Assembly (NCBI GenBank): GCA_045613545.1
Contig: JAZLBD010000007.1
Coordinates: 5,496 to 69,495 of the forward strand
DNA from: Scatosoma sp045613545
GTDB taxonomy: Bacteria; Bacillota; Clostridia; Christensenellales; Borkfalkiaceae
DNA length: 64,000 nt
Reading direction: 5' to 3'
Shown here: positions 16,695 to 23,900 of the stretch, one piece after another
Position numbering within the stretch: position 1 is the stretch's first letter
Layout of the letters: every line of letters begins with the position of its first letter
The notes under the pieces: model-generated
The model's database searches: none
What the model was told of the DNA's origin: nothing
What the model saw: the letters and a program-made list of their open reading frames with translations, nothing else
Made by a program: the position numbers and the translations under genes

Positions 16695-17201
16695 TCATTT
16701 TTTTAGTTCCGACCATTTATGCTCGTGTAGTTCCCCCTCTTCGAGCAAGTTTTGAAAATCGGTTTGGCGAAGCGCCTCGTATAAGGCAATCGCCACGGAA
16801 TTGCTTAAATTGAGCGACCGCGCCTTAGAAAACATCGGAATACGTAAACAAAACGGTTCGTTTTCCATCAAAAGTTCTTCTGGAAGCCCTCTTGTTTCCT
16901 TGCCGAACACGAGGAAATCTCCCTCCTTAAAAGAAACGTCGCAGTGGCGCTTTCTCGCTTTCGTCGTGAAAAAATAAAAGTTCGCTTGCGGATTTTTTTC
17001 TTTCAGCTCGGCAAAGCTGTCGTAATAGCGCACGTCTACGAGATGCCAATAATCGAGCCCTGCCCTCTTCAAATATTTATCGGAAACCTCAAACCCAAGC
17101 GGGCGGACCATATGCAAAACCGTCCCCGTCGCGCCACAAGTTCTTGCGATATTCCCCGCATTTTGCGGAATTTCTGGTTCTATCAATACGATATGAAACA
17201 T
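16695..17201 (-). CDS. trmL: tRNA (cytidine(34)-2'-O)-methyltransferase TrmL
   Basis: SPOUT-class methyltransferase that 2'-O-methylates the wobble base of tRNA-Leu isoacceptors, 168 residues. The start ATG 17201 follows AAGGAGAAAGAG. Motifs: IVLIEPEIPQNAGNIARTCG at residues 4-23, FGKETRGLPEELL (about 103-115), and the C-terminal trefoil-knot segment IPMFSKARSLNLSNSVAIAL binding S-adenosylmethionine. It lies 10 bp after mntP, so both are probably one transcript. Confidence 0.92.
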   Translation of the reverse strand: MFHIVLIEPEIPQNAGNIARTCGATGTVLHMVRPLGFEVSDKYLKRAGLDYWHLVDVRYYDSFAELKEKNPQANFYFFTTKARKRHCDVSFKEGDFLVFGKETRGLPEELLMENEPFCLRIPMFSKARSLNLSNSVAIALYEALRQTDFQNLLEEGELHEHKWSELKK

Positions 17202-17211
17202 CTCTTTCTCC

Positions 17212-17778
17212 TTATAATACGTGTTCGAGCAAAATTTTAAAGCCCATACCAATCAAAATCAGACCGCCAAACGCTTGCGCTTTCTTTTCGAATCTATCGC
17301 CGAATAGACTCCCGATCTTCACGCCGGCCGCCGAAAATACGCCCGTGACAACGCCGATTAGCGCCACCGAAAGCCAAATATTCACCCCGCCTGCCATCGC
17401 AAGCGAAATCCCAACGGCGAGCGCGTCGATGGAGGTTGCGATCGCCATAACGAGCATCGTCTTAAAGCAAAAATCCCCTTGCCTTTCGCAATCGCACCCC
17501 TCTTTTTTTACCAGCGCCTCTTTGAGCATATTTGCGCCGAGCAGAAAAAGAAGTCCAAATGCTACCCAGTGATCAACCGACTCGATATAGCTGGCAAAAA
17601 GGCTCCCCACCCAAAAACCGATAAACGGCATTAAGGCTTGGAACCCACCAAACCAAAGTCCGCAACTTACCATCGCTTTGGCGTTTGCTTTTTTGACGGA
17701 TAAACCCTTGCATATGGACACGGCGAACGCGTCCATACTCACGCCCACGGCAAGAAGGAGCAATTCATAAAAAGGCAT
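17212..17778 (-). CDS. mntP: Manganese efflux pump MntP
   Basis: A small Mn(II) exporter, 188 residues, six predicted membrane helices. The two repeat halves each carry the acidic motif: SMDAFAVSICKG (residues 14-25) and SIDALAVGISLA (about 116-127). The central cytoplasmic loop has a Cys-rich stretch (GCDCERQGDFC) not universal in the family. No yybP-ykoY Mn riboswitch fits between promoter and start: only about 30 nt of leader. trmL follows in the same transcript. Confidence 0.92.
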   Translation of the reverse strand: MPFYELLLLAVGVSMDAFAVSICKGLSVKKANAKAMVSCGLWFGGFQALMPFIGFWVGSLFASYIESVDHWVAFGLLFLLGANMLKEALVKKEGCDCERQGDFCFKTMLVMAIATSIDALAVGISLAMAGGVNIWLSVALIGVVTGVFSAAGVKIGSLFGDRFEKKAQAFGGLILIGMGFKILLEHVL

Positions 17779-17812
17779 ACCTTTTCTCCTTTTTTCTTTT
17801 CAAACGAATGTT

Positions 17813-17841
17813 ATTGTAGCATGTTTTCCGTACGCTGTCAA
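17813..17841 (-). promoter_or_regulatory. Promoter of mntP-trmL
   Basis: Minus strand TTGACA (17836-17841), 17-bp spacer, TACAAT (17813-17818). Confidence 0.75.
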
Positions 17842-17948
17842 TCAATTCGCCCACGATCCGCCATTTTTTCCAACGATTGACAACCCCTAAAAAGGATAAA
17901 AGAAAAAACACCCGTGCATACTAACGGTACGAAGCACAGGAGGATTAT

Positions 17949-18545
17949 ATGCAATTTACAAAAACGGAAACATTTCTAAACCTTGCGCGCTCTTTTGCAG
18001 GCGAATGTCAAGCCGGTATGCGGTATCAGCTGATCGCAAAAACGGCGATGCAAGAGGGGTATAAAACACTTTCAGACGAAATTAAGAAAATTGCCAAGAA
18101 TGAAACCAACCACGCACGCCGGTTTTTCGAATGTTTACAAACGTACGGCGGAAGCAAGGAGAATATTCATTTGGACTCAGGGTATCCATTTCACGCGGGA
18201 ACGCTCGTAGAGGGGCTTAAGTTTGCGGCAATGGACGAAAATAGTGAATCGACGGAGATTTATCCGACTTTTGCTAAAATTGCAAAAGAAGAAGGCTTTA
18301 ACGACGTTGCCTCTCTTTATAAAATGATCGCAAAAGTGGAAGAAACCCACAAGATCGTTTTCGAATATTTGTATGAAAGTGTGAAAAACGGTACTTTATA
18401 CAAATCGGACAAAGCCATGATTTGGATTTGTAGCGAATGTGGTCATATGCATTCGAGCAAGGAAGCTTGGAAAGTTTGTCCGCTTTGCAACCACGAACAA
18501 GGGTACGTGGAATTACACCTTCCGTTTGAAGGCATTAAACTCTAA
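17949..18545 (+). CDS. Rubrerythrin
   Basis: Non-haem diiron peroxidase for H2O2 defence in anaerobes, 198 residues. The N-terminal four-helix diiron domain has ligand motifs GECQAGMRY (about 18-26), KNETNHARRF (about 50-59) and VEETHKIVFEY (about 130-140). The C-terminal rubredoxin-type Fe(SCys)4 site is ICSECGH and VCPLCNH. The ribosome site AGGAGG lies 5 nt before ATG. A TTGACA hexamer at 17877-17882 may be its -35, but no good -10 is seen. A second, different rubrerythrin is at 52328-52879. Confidence 0.92.
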   Translation: MQFTKTETFLNLARSFAGECQAGMRYQLIAKTAMQEGYKTLSDEIKKIAKNETNHARRFFECLQTYGGSKENIHLDSGYPFHAGTLVEGLKFAAMDENSESTEIYPTFAKIAKEEGFNDVASLYKMIAKVEETHKIVFEYLYESVKNGTLYKSDKAMIWICSECGHMHSSKEAWKVCPLCNHEQGYVELHLPFEGIKL

Positions 18546-18570
18546 CGCTTTATAAAATAAGGAGAAAATT

Positions 18571-18675
18571 ATGAAAAACAAGAATCAAAAAACCAACAAC
18601 AAACAAAACAAGACGCAAAAAAATTGTGGTAGACACAGCGACAAGTCGTATGGCAGTGAAAAAGAAAGCGACTAA
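18571..18675 (+). CDS. Asn/Lys/Gln-rich 34-aa peptide
   Basis: A 34-residue ORF with a good ribosome site (AAGGAG, 7 nt before ATG), 25 bp after the rubrerythrin stop. It begins MKNKNQKTNNKQNKTQKNCG and is rich in Asn, Lys and Gln, with no hydrophobic segment. Similar low-complexity clostridial mini-proteins are known to me only as hypothetical. It could be a spore or stress protein. Its 3' end overlaps another ORF in the +1 frame. Confidence 0.55.
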   Translation: MKNKNQKTNNKQNKTQKNCGRHSDKSYGSEKESD

Positions 18676-18808
18676 CAAAACGATGCGCCCGACGAAAAAA
18701 GCATTGGAGCTGGTCTCTATGACCTCGCGGGCGGACGTTGCAGGCAGTTATACGGGAAACCCCGTTCGTAAAGGGGAAAAACCCTCGCAAGACGCGGACG
18801 ACCTTTAA
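18650..18808 (+). CDS. Small basic protein overlapping the previous ORF
   Basis: 52 residues from ATG 18650 (a GTG at 18626 is also possible). It is Lys-rich at first (MAVKKKATNK), then SMTSRADVAGSYTGNP, and ends with QDADDL. Composition and the conserved-looking ADVAGSYTG and DADDL elements suggest it is real, but no ribosome site is visible. Expression might depend on translation of the overlapping upstream ORF or on a +1 slip at the A7 run near 18617-18623. Function unknown. Confidence 0.45.
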   Translation: MAVKKKATNKTMRPTKKALELVSMTSRADVAGSYTGNPVRKGEKPSQDADDL

Positions 18809-18813
18809 AAACA

Positions 18814-18839
18814 CCCCCCGACCGTTCAAGGTCGGGGGG
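18814..18839. terminator. Bidirectional terminator
   Basis: A G/C-rich stem CCCCCCGACC/GGTCGGGGGG flanked by A and T runs, between convergent genes. Confidence 0.85.
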
Positions 18840-18845
18840 CGCTTT

Positions 18846-19622
18846 TTACTTTCCTAAAAGTATTTTCTTTCGCTTTTTTGCAAATTTTCCTAAAACGAAC
18901 CCCGTCAGCATAATCGCGCCGACGAACGCAAGCCCTATAAAGTTCACTTGATCGTATCCACCAAGCATAAAAATAAACAACAGCTCGGAAAAGACGTAAT
19001 AATACAAATTATTAAGACGGTTCATTTTTAACTGCTTTAAAATCTCTTGCGCTTGATCGTTCACCCTGCTCTTGCGCATTTCCGAAACATAATATCCGTC
19101 GAATTTTACAATCCAACCGATTTTTTTGCATAAGTCTTTCACAGTGATATACACAAGCGCAACCGACCACACGGCAATCAAAAGCCTGAACGCGATTATA
19201 TACGACTCAGAATAATCTCCTTTTACAAGATCTTTAATCGTTTCGTAGCAGAGAGTAAACAAGGAAAAATTTTCCTTACGGACGATTCGCTCTCCGTTTA
19301 CCGTCTGCGAATACACGTTGACGAACACGGGCAAAAAAATCAATAAGATCATTGCCAACAGGGCAAGTCCTGACGATACCGCTTCCAAAAGAGTATAATT
19401 ACGGAATTTTTCTTTTTTTTCCGTATCTTGATCAACTTCCACAACTCTTTCAGTTCCGTCTTTTAAAGGCACGGAAAAATCCGCCTTTGCCTGCGCAATA
19501 GACTTTGCTACGGGAACGGGATTCTTCTCCGTCGGCTTTTGAAAGCTTCTAATTTCTTTTCCGCAAGTCGGGCAAAAACACATTCCGTCCGCCGTCTTGT
19601 TTCCACAATAAGGACAATACAT
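18846..19622 (-). CDS. Zinc-ribbon membrane protein, function unknown
   Basis: 258 residues. An N-terminal zinc ribbon (MYCPYCGNK, then CFCPTCGKEI) is followed by a linker and about five membrane segments (for example LALLAMILLIFLPVF near 90, LLIAVWSVALVYI near 150, then three toward the C-terminus). It lies 25 bp after the frameshifted membrane gene and is probably co-transcribed with it from the structured-leader promoter at 20.5 kb. Many clostridial zinc_ribbon_2 membrane proteins have this layout and no assigned role. Confidence 0.65.
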   Translation of the reverse strand: MYCPYCGNKTADGMCFCPTCGKEIRSFQKPTEKNPVPVAKSIAQAKADFSVPLKDGTERVVEVDQDTEKKEKFRNYTLLEAVSSGLALLAMILLIFLPVFVNVYSQTVNGERIVRKENFSLFTLCYETIKDLVKGDYSESYIIAFRLLIAVWSVALVYITVKDLCKKIGWIVKFDGYYVSEMRKSRVNDQAQEILKQLKMNRLNNLYYYVFSELLFIFMLGGYDQVNFIGLAFVGAIMLTGFVLGKFAKKRKKILLGK

Positions 19623-19647
19623 ATTTTTTCTCTCCTATATAATTTTT

Positions 19648-20272
19648 TTATATCCGTTTATCGTATTCTTCGCGATCGTAATCGCGCCCGCCGCAAACGG
19701 AAAAAACTAGCTCCGTCGTTTTCTCCGTTTGCTTATAGACGTATCCTTTCGTTGCATATTCATAAAATTCGTATCTCGTACCGATCTTTTTTTCTTTGCT
19801 TGCCCCATACTTCATTGTATTGATCAAGCCGCACGAAGAACATTTTCTTACACCAAAACATTTATGATACCAAAGCCAACGTACGGCGAGCGGATACGCG
19901 CAACTTAAAGACAAACAAACCGTTCTTAAAAAGCCGTAAGAAACGCCTACTTGATTGTAAAAAAAGATCACACCCAAAAACGCAAACGGTATTGATAAAC
20001 CGGTAAAATCCTCTTCCTCGGTAAATCTTCCCCGATTTATACCCTAAAATATACGTAGGTAAAAAATGTACGCTCAAAAAAACCGCAGTCCCTGCCAGCA
20101 TAATCAAAACCCGCAAAAAACCGTCAAAAAAGCCGAGTCCAAGAGAACGACCGCTCAAAAATTCCGTTAAAATCCATATACTAGCCACCCCGATTCCACA
20201 CCCTGCAAAATAACCGAGCACAAGCACGATCGGAGATGAGTAGCTTGCATATTCCGTTTTCGAAAGTTCCAT
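19648..20272 (-). pseudogene. Frameshifted small membrane protein
   Basis: Two frames fit together as one protein of about 208 residues. From ATG 20272: four hydrophobic segments (SSPIVLVLGYFAGCG, then LIMLAGTAVFLSVHFLPTYI). After a shift: FTGLSIPFAFLGVIFFYNQ, then a zinc-ribbon-like KCSSCGLINT and a tail. Removing one base from the GGGG run (CCCC at 20030-20033) restores GYKSGRFTEEEDFTGLS. It may therefore be a real loss-of-function, a phase-variable tract, or an assembly error. The layout recalls RDD-like membrane proteins; family unproven. Confidence 0.6.
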
Positions 20273-20285
20273 ACTTTTTATCCTT

Positions 20286-20502
20286 TAAAAAGAAAATGCG
20301 CCAACCGAAGTTGACGCACCCAAAGACGCAAACTCCGATTGCCGCTAAACAAATTGAACCAGAGCGGGATAAATCCTGCATACTGAAAAGTTGGAATTTG
20401 CGTTTTTGACAAATCTCTATCCTTTTCAGTATGGCGGAAAGAAGAGTATATACTCCCTAAAAAGAAAAATACCCCAAACTCTGTTTATTCAATTTGTTTA
20501 GC
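20286..20502 (-). ncRNA. Structured leader RNA, copy A
   Basis: A 217-nt leader between a promoter and a gene. P1 is 15 perfect bp (20488-20502 with 20344-20358). A small hairpin GAGTA/TACTC follows. P3 is 12 perfect bp (20422-20433 with 20379-20390) enclosing ATTTG...CGCAAATTC. Next come unpaired GGATTTATCCC, the P1 3' strand, CAATCGGAGTTTGCG, and a terminator hairpin with a UUCG tetraloop (20297-20318) and T tract. The gene's AAAGGA ribosome site comes next. The layout is that of a transcription-attenuating riboswitch or similar. A covarying second copy is at 63100-63317. It matches no class I can name. Confidence 0.75.
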
Positions 20503-20508
20503 ATACAC

Positions 20509-20537
20509 AGTATAACACATTTTTGTTGGCATTGCAA
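20509..20537 (-). promoter_or_regulatory. Promoter of leader RNA copy A
   Basis: Minus strand TTGCAA (20532-20537), 17-bp spacer, TATACT (20509-20514). The first base of P1 lies exactly 7 nt past the -10 box, as in copy B. Confidence 0.7.
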
Positions 20538-20555
20538 GTGTTTTCGCCGTGCAAC

Positions 20556-20600
20556 CTAAAAAATACCGCTACGCTTTTTTAAAGCGTAGCGGTAAGCATA
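20556..20600 (-). terminator. Terminator of the acidic zinc-ribbon gene
   Basis: A 14-bp stem (TACCGCTACGCTTT arm) with a T run on the minus strand. Confidence 0.8.
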
Positions 20601-20612
20601 GTTTATTTTTAT

Positions 20613-21089
20613 TTAGAAATCGACGTCGTCGTCTTCGTCGTCGTCTTCCTCGTCGTCATCGTCGAGAGAGTAATCGTCTGCGGAAACGTATTCGAAATCG
20701 TCTTCGTAAGTCGTTTCCTCTTCTTCCTCCTCTTCCTCTTCTTCGAGTTCTTCGTCTTCGAATTCCGTTTCGGGAATATCCACGTCTAAATCTTCCGCGT
20801 CTTCGTCGAGGTAGCTACGCCAAGCGTCGTCCTTTTCGGGGTCTTCCGTTTCTTCCTCTTCGTATTGCGTTTTCTTTTTACAACTATCGCACATCTTTTC
20901 GCCGAGCTTCATATAATTCTCACCGCAGATCGGACAAATTTCCGTTTCGAGCGCTGCTTCATCTTCGTCGAGATCGTCTGCAAACGTTTTTGCCCCCGAC
21001 ATCTCTTTGATACATACGTCACAGTATTCTTGTGTTTCCTCGTCGATGTAGTTGAGCTCACATCTCGGGCATAAAATATATTTTGCCAT
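20613..21089 (-). CDS. Zinc-ribbon protein with a very acidic tail
   Basis: 158 residues from ATG 21089 (site GAGGGG). Two Cys4 zinc-binding segments: CPRCELNY with CDVCIKE (residues 7-30), and CPICGENY with CDSCKKK (about 53-75). The C-terminal half is almost all Asp/Glu (runs such as EEEEEEEEEE and DDDDEEDDDEDDD), giving a strongly negative polymer-like tail. Cytoplasmic by absence of signals. Role unknown; the tail could mimic nucleic acid or bind basic proteins or cations. Confidence 0.7.
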   Translation of the reverse strand: MAKYILCPRCELNYIDEETQEYCDVCIKEMSGAKTFADDLDEDEAALETEICPICGENYMKLGEKMCDSCKKKTQYEEEETEDPEKDDAWRSYLDEDAEDLDVDIPETEFEDEELEEEEEEEEEETTYEDDFEYVSADDYSLDDDDEEDDDEDDDVDF

Positions 21090-21136
21090 CTTATTCCCCT
21101 CGTTTAATTGATTTGACGTCACCGTCATTTTGCTAT

Positions 21137-21165
21137 ATTATATTGATATTTTTCATTTTTGTAAA
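21137..21165 (-). promoter_or_regulatory. Promoter of the acidic zinc-ribbon gene
   Basis: Minus strand TTTACA (21160-21165), 17-bp spacer, TATAAT (21137-21142). Confidence 0.7.
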
Positions 21166-21217
21166 CTGTTTTTCAATCCTTTTTCATAAATAATGAAAAA
21201 ATTTTTTATGGAAAAGC

Positions 21218-21253
21218 TAAAAAAAGGCGCGTTCCACTCAGGAATGCGCCTTT
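21218..21253 (-). terminator. Terminator of the propeller lipoprotein gene
   Basis: Stem AAAGGCGCGTTCC/GGAATGCGCCTTT with a seven-T run on the minus strand, directly after the stop codon. Confidence 0.85.
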
Positions 21254-21258
21254 CGTTT

Positions 21259-23511
21259 TTAATCTTTCGTTTCTTCCGACTCTTCCTCGGTCGCGTATAC
21301 GTCGATCGATTTGTCGTCGCGCACGTCGATCTTGGAGCGTTTTTTCACTCTCGTTGCTTCGAGATCTGCTTTGAGCTTCGCCTTCTTTTTCAAGGTCTTC
21401 ACAACGGGAATCCCGACGGCTACCCCGATAGCGACGAGTCCTACAATAATCCCAACCGTCGTCCAAATAATCTTCGCCACGTTGTTTTCCGTTCCGTCAA
21501 GAACGGGCAACGGTTCGATGAAATCCGCCGAATTCCAAACGTCGTCCATCGCTTCCAAATCCTCGCTCTTTACCACGCCGAGAATTTGATAGTAATAACT
21601 TTCCACGTTGTAATAGTTTTCGCCGTCTTTGAACTTATCATGGGTGGTGAACGCCGTAAACTCTTCCAATTGCGCTTTGCTATAACGGTAGTAATCGCTA
21701 TACCCAGCCTCTTTCGCCTCTGCAAGGAACTCGTCGAACGCTTTCGTCTCGCCGGTGCGGAAGTAGTAGCGGAGCAATTTTGCAAAGCGGGATTCGTCTG
21801 CGTCAAACTCTGCGATAAATTCTTCCACTTCTTGCTTCTTTTCGTTCAAGTTTTTCAGTTCTTCGTAGGTCATAAGCCCATCCGCGCCCGAACCGCTCAT
21901 ATCCACGACGTTGATATAGTTGAATGCGACCGAACCGTAGGATTGCGCGTTGCAATAAAGGAGGGTATCTCCTGCGACGATTTCGGGATTATACCACGCT
22001 TTATTCCAGTCGATATCGAGGATTTGCAAAGGCTTGTAATCGTCGCTCGTCGTAAGCCCCGTATAATCGTCTTTCCCGCCCGTGTAGTCCACTCTATAAA
22101 GCGAGTTCCCGTTCGTACCCGTGCCGTAGTAATACAAATAATTCCCTTGGATATAGAGAAGGGACGTGGACGTTGCGGAGGGAACGAGCAACATAGATTC
22201 CTTTTCCGTTCCGTCAAAGTTCGCGATCGTCTTATAAATCTTGCCGTCCGTCACATGCAAATAGAAACGGTTTCCGTTTTCCGTTCCGTAGATCGCGCCT
22301 GCCGACGCTTTCGTCGTAGAGAGGGCGAGCAAGGGAATGGATTGATTGTTTTGCGAGGACATCCACGTAGGAGCACCGTCGCGTTTTTCGTCCGTCAAAT
22401 AGTAGAGGGAACTGCCGTCGCCGTCCGACGAGGACGCGTTCACTTCCTTTCTCGTGAAGAGAAGCTCGTTATCCGAGTAGCTTTGAATCGCGTACGTATA
22501 GCCGTTGGGCGTTGCGGGAGCGACTTCCGTATCTTGGTTGTATTGCGTGACGGGGGAAGACGTGGGGTTATATCCTCTTCCGTCGAGCACGAGCGTCCCC
22601 AGATTGACGTAGGGGAAGGTCGTGTAATCGTCCGCTTGATAACCTTTTAAGTTATCCGACAAATAGTCGTGATCAAACGAGTAAGTATAGCCGTTGCTTA
22701 CCGTGTAGGAAACGACGTCGCCGTCCTTATCCACTTCTGCCGTAGCGTCTGCTCTAACCGAATAAATTTGGTTATATTTCGCCGTCACGGGCGTATCGCT
22801 ATCGATCCCCTCAGTCACGCTCATCATATAGTAGACGGAAGGATTTTCTAAATCAAATTTATCAAAATAGAAAGCGTTGCTCGTAGCGCCTTTTACGAGC
22901 GCCGTCTTCGTTCTCGTTTCCGTGTTGAAAGAATAGAGAGTGTTGTCGGTGGTATCTACGTACACGCAATATACGACGTCGTCCACTTCCACGAAACGGT
23001 ATTTCGTCGTGTTGTTTTCCAAACGGAAATAGTAATCTTTGATTGCTTTTTCGGAAGAAGAGCCGTCGATTTTTGCGCTATGAAAACTCAAATAGGAGTT
23101 TGCAATCGAGCCGTCGCGTTCTTTTTCCGTCGTAGGAGACGCAAAGTACACGGAGTCGCCGTAGAGGAACACTCCCGCCGTTTTGTCTTGCGCGACGAAA
23201 AGGGAAGGAACGACCGTTTCCACTTCGTCGTATGCGTGAGCGTCCAAGTTCGCCTTGGAAATTCTCATGAGCGCGCCTTTTTCCACGTCGCCGAGGGTGT
23301 TGTCCGCGGTGTACTCTTCACTTCCGTTAATAAAATAGACGTAGTCCCCTTTTTCCACCGCAAAACCGCCGTTGGAGACGACTTCTCCCTCTACTCCCGT
23401 CAAATGTTTCGGGACGTACGAAGAAGAGGAACAGCCCACGAGGGACGTTGCCGTCGCGCAAACGAGCGCCGCGATGAGTAAACTCGTCGTTTTTTTGCCT
23501 ATATTTCGCAT
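21259..23511 (-). CDS. Large lipoprotein with C-terminal membrane anchor
   Basis: 750 residues. The signal peptide ends with lipobox LVGC (Cys27). The extracytoplasmic body (about 30-640) has repeated short YVYFINGSEE, SVYFASP, DDVVYCVYVD and GNYLYYYG elements, spaced like blades of a DUF5050-type beta-propeller. The C-terminus has a helical segment, one transmembrane helix (IIWTTVGIIVGLVAIGVAVG, about 675-695) and a charged cytoplasmic tail. A lipid anchor at one end and a membrane helix at the other is unusual. Substrate unknown; a sensor or assembly scaffold is possible. Confidence 0.75.
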   Translation of the reverse strand: MRNIGKKTTSLLIAALVCATATSLVGCSSSSYVPKHLTGVEGEVVSNGGFAVEKGDYVYFINGSEEYTADNTLGDVEKGALMRISKANLDAHAYDEVETVVPSLFVAQDKTAGVFLYGDSVYFASPTTEKERDGSIANSYLSFHSAKIDGSSSEKAIKDYYFRLENNTTKYRFVEVDDVVYCVYVDTTDNTLYSFNTETRTKTALVKGATSNAFYFDKFDLENPSVYYMMSVTEGIDSDTPVTAKYNQIYSVRADATAEVDKDGDVVSYTVSNGYTYSFDHDYLSDNLKGYQADDYTTFPYVNLGTLVLDGRGYNPTSSPVTQYNQDTEVAPATPNGYTYAIQSYSDNELLFTRKEVNASSSDGDGSSLYYLTDEKRDGAPTWMSSQNNQSIPLLALSTTKASAGAIYGTENGNRFYLHVTDGKIYKTIANFDGTEKESMLLVPSATSTSLLYIQGNYLYYYGTGTNGNSLYRVDYTGGKDDYTGLTTSDDYKPLQILDIDWNKAWYNPEIVAGDTLLYCNAQSYGSVAFNYINVVDMSGSGADGLMTYEELKNLNEKKQEVEEFIAEFDADESRFAKLLRYYFRTGETKAFDEFLAEAKEAGYSDYYRYSKAQLEEFTAFTTHDKFKDGENYYNVESYYYQILGVVKSEDLEAMDDVWNSADFIEPLPVLDGTENNVAKIIWTTVGIIVGLVAIGVAVGIPVVKTLKKKAKLKADLEATRVKKRSKIDVRDDKSIDVYATEEESEETKD

Positions 23512-23682
23512 TGTTTACAGCTCCTTGCTTATTTCGTATTAAAAAAGAAAACACTCTTCCGCATTTTCTATCGCTTTTACGCATATTCTATTATATATCA
23601 ATTTCAAAATCAACGCAACCAAAAACAAAGCGTTTTTTGCTTTTTAATGGAATTTTCTTAAAAAATCGGGGGTTTTTTGTCT

Positions 23683-23868
23683 ATGGAAACGTTTGGAATT
23701 CTCAATCTTTTGAAATCCGTCCTTGAAAAAGGGCAAGAAACTTCCTCCTCGCCTACGGCGGAAGAAGAAAAAACACCGCCGATCGAGCCCGTTGAAAAGG
23801 AGCATAACGCGTTTTTGGAGCTCATGGAAAAACACGATAAAATCTCTCGACAAATCAAGCGTAAATAG
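23683..23868 (+). CDS. Small hypothetical protein (61 aa)
   Basis: 61 residues from ATG 23683. It starts METFGILNLLKSVLEKGQ, then a Ser/Pro/Glu linker, then NAFLELMEKHDKISRQIKRK, a predicted amphipathic helix. The ribosome site is poor (GGGGG about 12 nt upstream). It has its own terminator and opposes the EIIC-like gene. Similar small proteins with this terminal helix occur in clostridia; no function known to me. Confidence 0.5.
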   Translation: METFGILNLLKSVLEKGQETSSSPTAEEEKTPPIEPVEKEHNAFLELMEKHDKISRQIKRK

Positions 23869-23900
23869 AAAAGCGTAGCCGTCAAAAGCTACGCTTTTTT
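23869..23900. terminator. Bidirectional terminator
   Basis: Stem AAAAGCGTAGC/GCTACGCTTTT, with A and T runs, between convergent genes. Confidence 0.8.

Noticed and set aside
17779..17812. yybP-ykoY manganese riboswitch upstream of mntP
   Set aside because: Only about 30 nt separate the -10 box and the start codon.
20181..20381. 66-codon ORF running through leader RNA copy A
   Set aside because: A matching frame in copy B (ICLATIGVCVF...) has no start codon or ribosome site, and the conserved GGATTTATCCC block is in a different frame relative to the rest. Conservation is at RNA level.
21193..22650. 485-codon open frame on the plus strand
   Set aside because: Antisense to the propeller lipoprotein; Arg/Phe/Val-rich composition typical of shadow frames here; no ribosome site.
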